From contig OX419755.1 in assembly GCA_948567375.1 (NCBI GenBank), forward strand, positions 26,304,517 through 26,368,516: a DNA stretch of 64,000 nt, given 5' to 3'. Shown one piece after another: positions 58,648 to 64,000 of the stretch. The translations under genes and the position numbers were made by a program. Origin of the DNA: Lunularia cruciata. Its lineage: Eukaryota; Streptophyta; Marchantiopsida; Lunulariales; Lunulariaceae. The notes beneath the pieces were generated by a model, which saw only the letters and a list, made by a program, of their open reading frames with translations, did no database searches and was not told the DNA's origin. Numbering within the stretch: the stretch's first letter is position 1; each line of letters starts with the position of its first letter.

Positions 58648-60882
58648 ATGATGCAGCGTTGGTTGGGCAGCATCATGGTGATGGGAAGCGTGAGGGGGCG
58701 ATGGGAAGCTGGACCTTGGAAGGCAGCAGTACTGGTGCTACTCTTGTGTGTTTGTTCTTGGTCGTTGCCAGCAGGAGTCAGGGCCTTACGGCCCTTCGGA
58801 ACCAACATTTCAGCTCTGCCTCTCAGTGAGCAGTACCTGTATACCTGCAAAGGAGTGGTTCTTACGTACACGGTCGACGAGAATGTCGAGAGGATCATGC
58901 CAGTTTCGGAAGACAATGCAACTCAACCTTACAAGTTCGAGGCCAAAGGGACATTGACCAACGCGGGATTTAACGAGTTGGAAAATTGGGAGCTTTTCAT
59001 CGGGTTCCAGCACGATGAAGTGCTGGCGGCGGCCCCAGGTCTCATTATATCAGACGGATCCGAGAAAACTCCAGGTGCGCTCGTAGGAAATGGAACAACT
59101 ATCATCGGCATCGACAGTCCTGATCTGTTGACTTCAATCAACACGGCCGAAGATCTTGACTTAATCCAGGTCAAGTACAGTCTCACAGGAACCGAATTCG
59201 GCATCGGTCCCGACCAGCCCATTGACATTCCTCTTCCCAAGAACATCACCTTGTTGAATCCTGGCTACAAGTGTGCCAAACCGGAGAAGGAAGAGAGTAA
59301 GTCCTCCACCTTCCACTAAATTTAATGCTGTAGGTTTAATTTTCTCAATTGCAGCAACTCGAGCAAGAACGTAAGCTAACCCGTCGTGGACTCGATGATC
59401 GAATGAATTGCAGACGTCACATTGGTCGTCTGCTGCAAGGAGAACAGGACCATCGAGGTGTCCACGAAGAAATTATCCAAACGCGAAACGGGAGACCTGA
59501 CAATCTACTTCGACGTGATAACAGCTTTCAAGACTTCTTACACAGCTCAGGTGACAATAGAGATGAATCAGCAGATTGGCAGAATCGACCACTGGAATCT
59601 CACCTGGGACTGGCTGAACAACGAATTCATCGACACTATGAAAGGTGCGCAAACTCTAGAGCAGGTCCAAGAAGAGTGCTTAGAGGGCCCTATTCTCAAA
59701 GCGTACCCCGACAGGGACTTCTCTGCGGTGATGAGTTGCCAGAGAACTCCCTCGATAGTGGATCTCGACACTGACGGTTCGTACGATTACACCAACCCGA
59801 AAGAATGTTGCAGAAACGGATCCCTTCTGCCCGCCGCCATCAACCCCAAAGCCGGCAAGTCCGCGTTCCTTCTGACTGTTATGAAGGGCATAAAGCAAGA
59901 CAGTCGAGATTTAATCGATCCTCCGCAGAACTGGAGAATCAGCGACTTAAACAAACCAACCTCGCAGAACGATTACAAGTGCGGGCTTCCTAAGATGGTG
60001 TCACCTTCGGAATTCGATGCTCCCGGTCTCCGTATCTCCTCTGCTGCTAAGACGTGGCAGATAACTTGCAACGCGACTGTCATTCAACCGAAAACACCAC
60101 GCAAATGTTGTGTCTCCTTCTCCGGTTTCTACAACTCGAGCGTCATTCCCTGCCCGACTTGTGCTTGCGCCGGCTGTGCCTCTCTCACCAAGGGCAAGAA
60201 CCCCCAGTGTAATCCTAACATCGATCCCATGCTTCTTCCCACCTACAGTCTGCTCCTGCCACCTTCCAACCGAACCAAATTGGCTGACGACCTGGCCAAA
60301 ATCGAGAGCTGGCCCATTCCTACTCCCAGGCCGTGCCCTGATAACTGTGGAATGACTATCAACTGGCACGTCTACTCGGACTACACCAATGGATTCAGCA
60401 CCAGGATTACTCTTTTCAACTGGGACGTGCCAGTGTTGCCCGACTGGTTCCTGGCCATTGAGTTGGATAAGAATCTCCTAGCCGGATACCTCGATACGTA
60501 CAGCTTCAACGGAAGCACCATCATTGAAAGTGACACCAAGACCAAGACAAATAAGACTCTTATCTTCCTCAAAGGAAAAGAGTTTTTCAACAACTATCTC
60601 AACGGGTTGGAGAAAGGGCTCATTCCCGGAAAGGTGCAGTCGCTCATGTCTTTCGATAAGCGCATGATCAAATATCCAAATGGAACCAGGAGGGAGATCG
60701 ATGTCATCGGAGGAGATGGGTTCCCCAAGAGTGTGTGGTTTAACGGTGATGAGTGTGCTCTTCCTGAGATTTTCCCCCTGAAAGCCGCCGCCGGCCGTTC
60801 TTCTGCATTGTCGACGTCGACGGCAATTTTGTCATTGATCTTCAGCACCTTCATCGTCCTGGCCGGTGGTGGTTTCATCTGA
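58648..60882 (+). CDS. COBRA-like GPI-anchored protein (COBL7-type), two exons
   Basis: Exon 1 is 58648-59296 and exon 2 is 59414-60882, giving 705 residues. The first ATG in frame (58648) is used. It precedes a signal peptide (hydrophobic core about residues 25-46, AVLVLLLCVCSW). An N-terminal extra domain (about 50-215) is followed by the COBRA domain (from about 217, VVCCKENRT), with the family hallmark CCVS at about 446-449, the Cys-rich CPTCACAGC after it, and a hydrophobic C-terminus (LSLIFSTFIVLAGGGFI) after small residues, as for GPI anchoring. Several N-x-S/T sites. Length and extra N-terminal domain match the COBL7-11 subgroup rather than COBRA itself. In flowering plants, family members act at the cell surface in cellulose orientation and tip growth. 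It appears intact and is the only confident host gene here. The start is less sure than the rest. Confidence 0.92.
59297..59413 (+). other. Intron of the COBRA-like gene
   Basis: The donor is GTAAGT at 59297. The acceptor TTGCAG at 59408-59413 keeps the frame (the split codon gives Asn, then VTLVVCC). The earlier acceptor at 59353 would give a stop soon after, so the 117 bp intron is preferred. Confidence 0.85.
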
Positions 60883-63800
60883 TCTCCATCTCTGAACAAC
60901 ATCTCTTGTAATCAACAACCATGCCATGCACCATTTGTTCATCATCAGGTTTTTGTAAATCATAATGACTGAGCGTAGATAAATTTAGAAGAACGAACAA
61001 TGCCATGCACTTTGTTGTAAGTACAGACAACCCGTCTTCTTCAACTCGCTTTTCAGATTCGTGGAGCCTATATACAACGATCTAGAACTATCCATTTATT
61101 TATCAGAAGTCCTCCTGATAAAAGTTTACATAATCCAATTCTTTGGGCTATGCAGATAAAGGATTGCGCCCCCCACCTCATTGGGATTACTAGTGTAACA
61201 ACAATTTAGCTACTTACCTAGAGTACTGGACCTTCACCTCTCCGAGTTTCTTCAAATTGATCGACTCAATAACGTAAACGCAACGTTCACATGTAGCTAG
61301 CTAGCTCAGTTCTTGTCTCGGTTCGACCCCTATAGTATGGGCAGATTGTAGCTTAGAAACGAATTTTCATTCAGCTCTGTCGAACTAATTAGTGACAGAC
61401 ATATAAACTGACAGACATAGAGACGGATCAGTTGTAGGAGTTGGCTTGATAGACAGGACGAAGCTTCAAGCCTGCCATAGATTCTCAAAAAACAACAATC
61501 CGCTACGTTTGTGGTGCCAAACAGCAATCAATAGTTTTTGTAAGCGTGACGGATATGCAACTACAATAAACGATTCGACAGAACCATTGATATTGTTTCG
61601 GCTCTCGAGTATCAACTTTCTTCTTCTATTTCTGTCTGACTTCTATTTGCTGCATGCAAGGTACATTTATGTAATGCCTCTAGACGGACGAATTTGTAGG
61701 TCATTCACCTTTCCTGCTCCTAGTAGATTTTAAGATTCAAAGAAGAATCTATAAGCCCAAAATACTGACTAAAAGAAGTTCCGAGAACCTCGTTGTTGGA
61801 ACATTCGGGCATGTCCAGTTGTGAATGGTCCCCAAACTACTCTCTACTACTGCACTTCATGGAAATAGGAATATGAATTTTGAGGCATTTTCTCGAGTAA
61901 TGTCGCGGTGACGTAATGACCCCGGGTCCTTAACTTCTATCATCCTCGAACTCCCATGGCGTTCACTTTCCATTTAATTTCCACTTCAGCAATTGTATAG
62001 TGGAATCGCTAGTACTGAATACACAGCTCAGTCACTTGCTCACTCAAGGCACGAGTCTTCTCAATATATATTGCATTACAATATACTTCTATATAGTCAT
62101 ATGAAAGTCACGTGCATGTGAGCGCTCGATGAGACTAAAGTTTCTCTTCCATTTGCCATGATAATTGCTTCAAGTAACTCTAAAGCACACTCCATTTAGA
62201 CCTCGCCTTCCTTTAATTTGCTTAAAGAGCTTGCATTTCATCAACAAACCTATACCGTGAGATCTTCATAAGGGTTTGGTCTAACACATCCGAGATAGCG
62301 AAAAATTCTAAGCAACGTGACTAATCAAGTGTGTTTGCTGGATAGATCTCGCGTGGCTCATTCATCTTGAGGGCATTGGTTATCATATTGACGTGCCTCT
62401 CGTAAGTCCAATCTTGCTCGGCAGACGCAGTGACTCATGCTAGAAGGAAGCTTGTGAACGTTGAGGAAAAAACGAGAGAAGGACGTTGTCGAATCAGGCG
62501 TCGTGGCTCTACAGTCTCACGAAAAAGAGTAAACACGAAAAGAAAGGATGCTCGTAAACAAAACAAAAATGAGGATGGGAAGACCCCATCGAGCAAGCAG
62601 TTCAAGAAAAGCCAAGCGGACTAACAGTAGTCAACCCAACAGTATACATCAGCAACTCTCAACACGTTTGAGTTGTGCTGGAGAGAAGCAATGGACCAGG
62701 TGGATGCGTGCAAGTAAAGTGGGGATCTCGGTTGCAGATTTGCCGGGTTCTTTACAGGTAGACCCTCTTTACCCGTCATAACATAACGGGCAATCATCTA
62801 AACTCTTGAATTCGTTTCTGAAGGTTGCTCTAACAAATTAGGGAGTTATGCAAAGCTTTCCTTAGGCGAAATTTTGGGCGAATTTAAACTCATTATATCT
62901 GTGGATTCCAGTAACCCCGTAAAATTTTACGAGTACCGTACTTCACATTCCCGTATAATTTCCTACGGCTGCGGACATTTTCCCGTAAATCTCAAGTATC
63001 TTTTGCTTCGCTACCCTAAAACCTTTACAAAATGCCCATAAAATTAGATATGTGAAAATTCCGGGTACCCGTATATCCCCAACAGAACTCCGGGCCAGTT
63101 TTAAGTAGAGCTTTTTCATTATCTATAAAATGTTAATGAAATTATTTGGATATCTAAAAGTAAAATTTACGGACAAAGTGCAAAGGTAGTCTTTATTTAT
63201 TTTCGGGGAAGACCCCATAGTCATACAATATTAACGGATCATAAAATTCATAACCCGAAGTGTTCTACGGAGTTCCCCGTAAGTTTTAATTAACCCATAG
63301 AGTTTAGTTAGGGTCATTAATCATAGTTTGGAAATGTGTCATCTCGATATGAAGCAAACCATTGATTTCTTTTGAAAGAAAGAGTTGTGGTGGGCGATGG
63401 GTTCTCCTTCCCTTGTGTTTTCATTTGTTGTGAGAACTTTTGAATTGTGTGAAATTGTACGATATGGTGTTGTAGCACATGGCAAATATCGATATTTTTG
63501 GTATGTATTCAATTTTTGTGAGAATTTCCTTGTATGTTTTCATTTCTGGTGAGAAATTTTCATTTGTGTGTAAGATGCAGCATTGCAACACACACAAAAA
63601 TTTTAACAAAGGAAATTAAGAAATACATACAGAAACGGATTTCCAATAGTGAATTCACTAGAAAGTGAATTGGCTTTCGTCAATGGTAAGTGGACGAGGG
63701 GATCGGAGAATTAGAGTTTAGGAAAATTGAATGAAACATGAAATGACAACCATTCTCACCAAATTCTCACAGGTAGAAGAAGATTGGACGGAGAAGGTTC

Positions 63801-63917
63801 GGGAGAAGAGAGGGTGTAAAATTAGTAAGAGAGAAGTAATTATCTGAAGGAAGTTACTTTTAGAAGGACTAGGAGAGAAAAGCAGAAGGTTTCTATATCT
63901 CTCTTACTAATCTCTTT
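60883..63917. other. Downstream region with no supported gene
   Basis: It holds the 3' UTR of the COBRA-like gene (no clear polyadenylation signal; ATAAAT occurs near 60978). A basic open frame at 62430-62624 is low-complexity and not convincing. Imperfect direct repeats (TTTTCATTT...GTGAGAA) occur near 63419 and 63538. Confidence 0.5.
62920..63290. repeat. Cluster of CCCGTA motifs
   Basis: The words CCCGTAAA, CCCGTATA, TACCCGTAT, TTACGGAC and CCCCGTAAG recur about every 30-60 bp, including the perfect palindrome CGTAAAATTTTACG near 62938. It looks like a decayed repeat. Not the plant telomere word CCCTAAA. Confidence 0.4.
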
Positions 63918-64000
63918 CCAAATCTAACCTAGGGTCTAATACCATTGGAATAGAGCAACAACTGTAGTATTCTATGCCAATGGATCTCTCCTGCTTCATG
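63918..64000 (-). mobile_element. Edge of a minus-strand LTR element (primer-binding site and LTR end)
   Basis: On the minus strand 63918-63944 reads TGGTATTAGACCCTAGGTTA and onward, a good match to an initiator-Met tRNA type primer-binding site (TGGTATCAGAGCCAGGTT). One base away, at 63946, the plus strand has TGGAATAGAGC, the terminus of an LTR that runs out of the window. I see no gag in the adjoining sequence. Confidence 0.5.

Noticed and set aside
62430-62624. A basic 64-residue frame
   Set aside because: It is low in complexity (mostly Lys/Arg), and no start context, splice pattern or family resemblance supports it.

Overview
The window looks like nuclear DNA of a plant. Its only confident host gene encodes a COBRA-like cell-wall protein (58.6-60.9 kb), and almost everything to its left is retrotransposon. 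A seed-free land plant (bryophyte, lycophyte or fern) is my best guess. The methyltransferase captured by the main retroelement has the DNMT3 type of motifs, a class I associate with non-flowering plants, and the LINE has the zinc finger-RT-nuclease layout of early-branching types. Neither point fixes the species.

Layout, left to right. From beyond the left edge to about 31985 lies an old Ty3/gypsy element of an unusual family, here called family D, which carries a DNA cytosine methyltransferase. It was hit by a family I chromovirus (1-5628) and by a second, minus-strand family I copy (7952-29529, target duplication GTTGG). Only the two ends of that second copy remain. Between them sits a Ty1/copia element (about 9246-28430), which contains a family II gypsy element (10687-25073), which contains another family I chromovirus (11697-18319), and also a family D solo terminal repeat (25781-26294). 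The nest is five levels deep. From 31986 to 33597 is AT-rich sequence without a gene.

From 33598 to 51291 lies a better preserved family D element with a 4-5 bp target duplication. Its order is gag, aspartic protease, DNMT3-like methyltransferase, reverse transcriptase, RNase H, DDE integrase and a C-terminal PHD finger. A family II gypsy element with apparently identical LTRs and a single long gag-pol frame (39142-46943) has landed inside the methyltransferase domain, between motifs IX and X. The termini of family D are odd. A 107 bp block B lies both before and after the right-hand copy of the 450 bp block A, while the left end has block A alone, giving A-internal-B-A-B.

From 51292 the sequence returns to AT-rich DNA, then a decayed LINE (about 53250-56100) with an N-terminal C2H2 finger, RT and C-terminal nuclease-like domain, a second short copy of its 3' end (about 56841-56937), the two-exon COBRA-like gene, and about 3 kb without a supported gene. 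The right edge cuts into another LTR element on the minus strand.

The main item of interest is family D: a retroelement carrying a would-be writer of DNA methylation (DNMT3-like) and a would-be chromatin reader (PHD finger) in the same polyprotein region, in two independent copies, with unusual terminal repeats.
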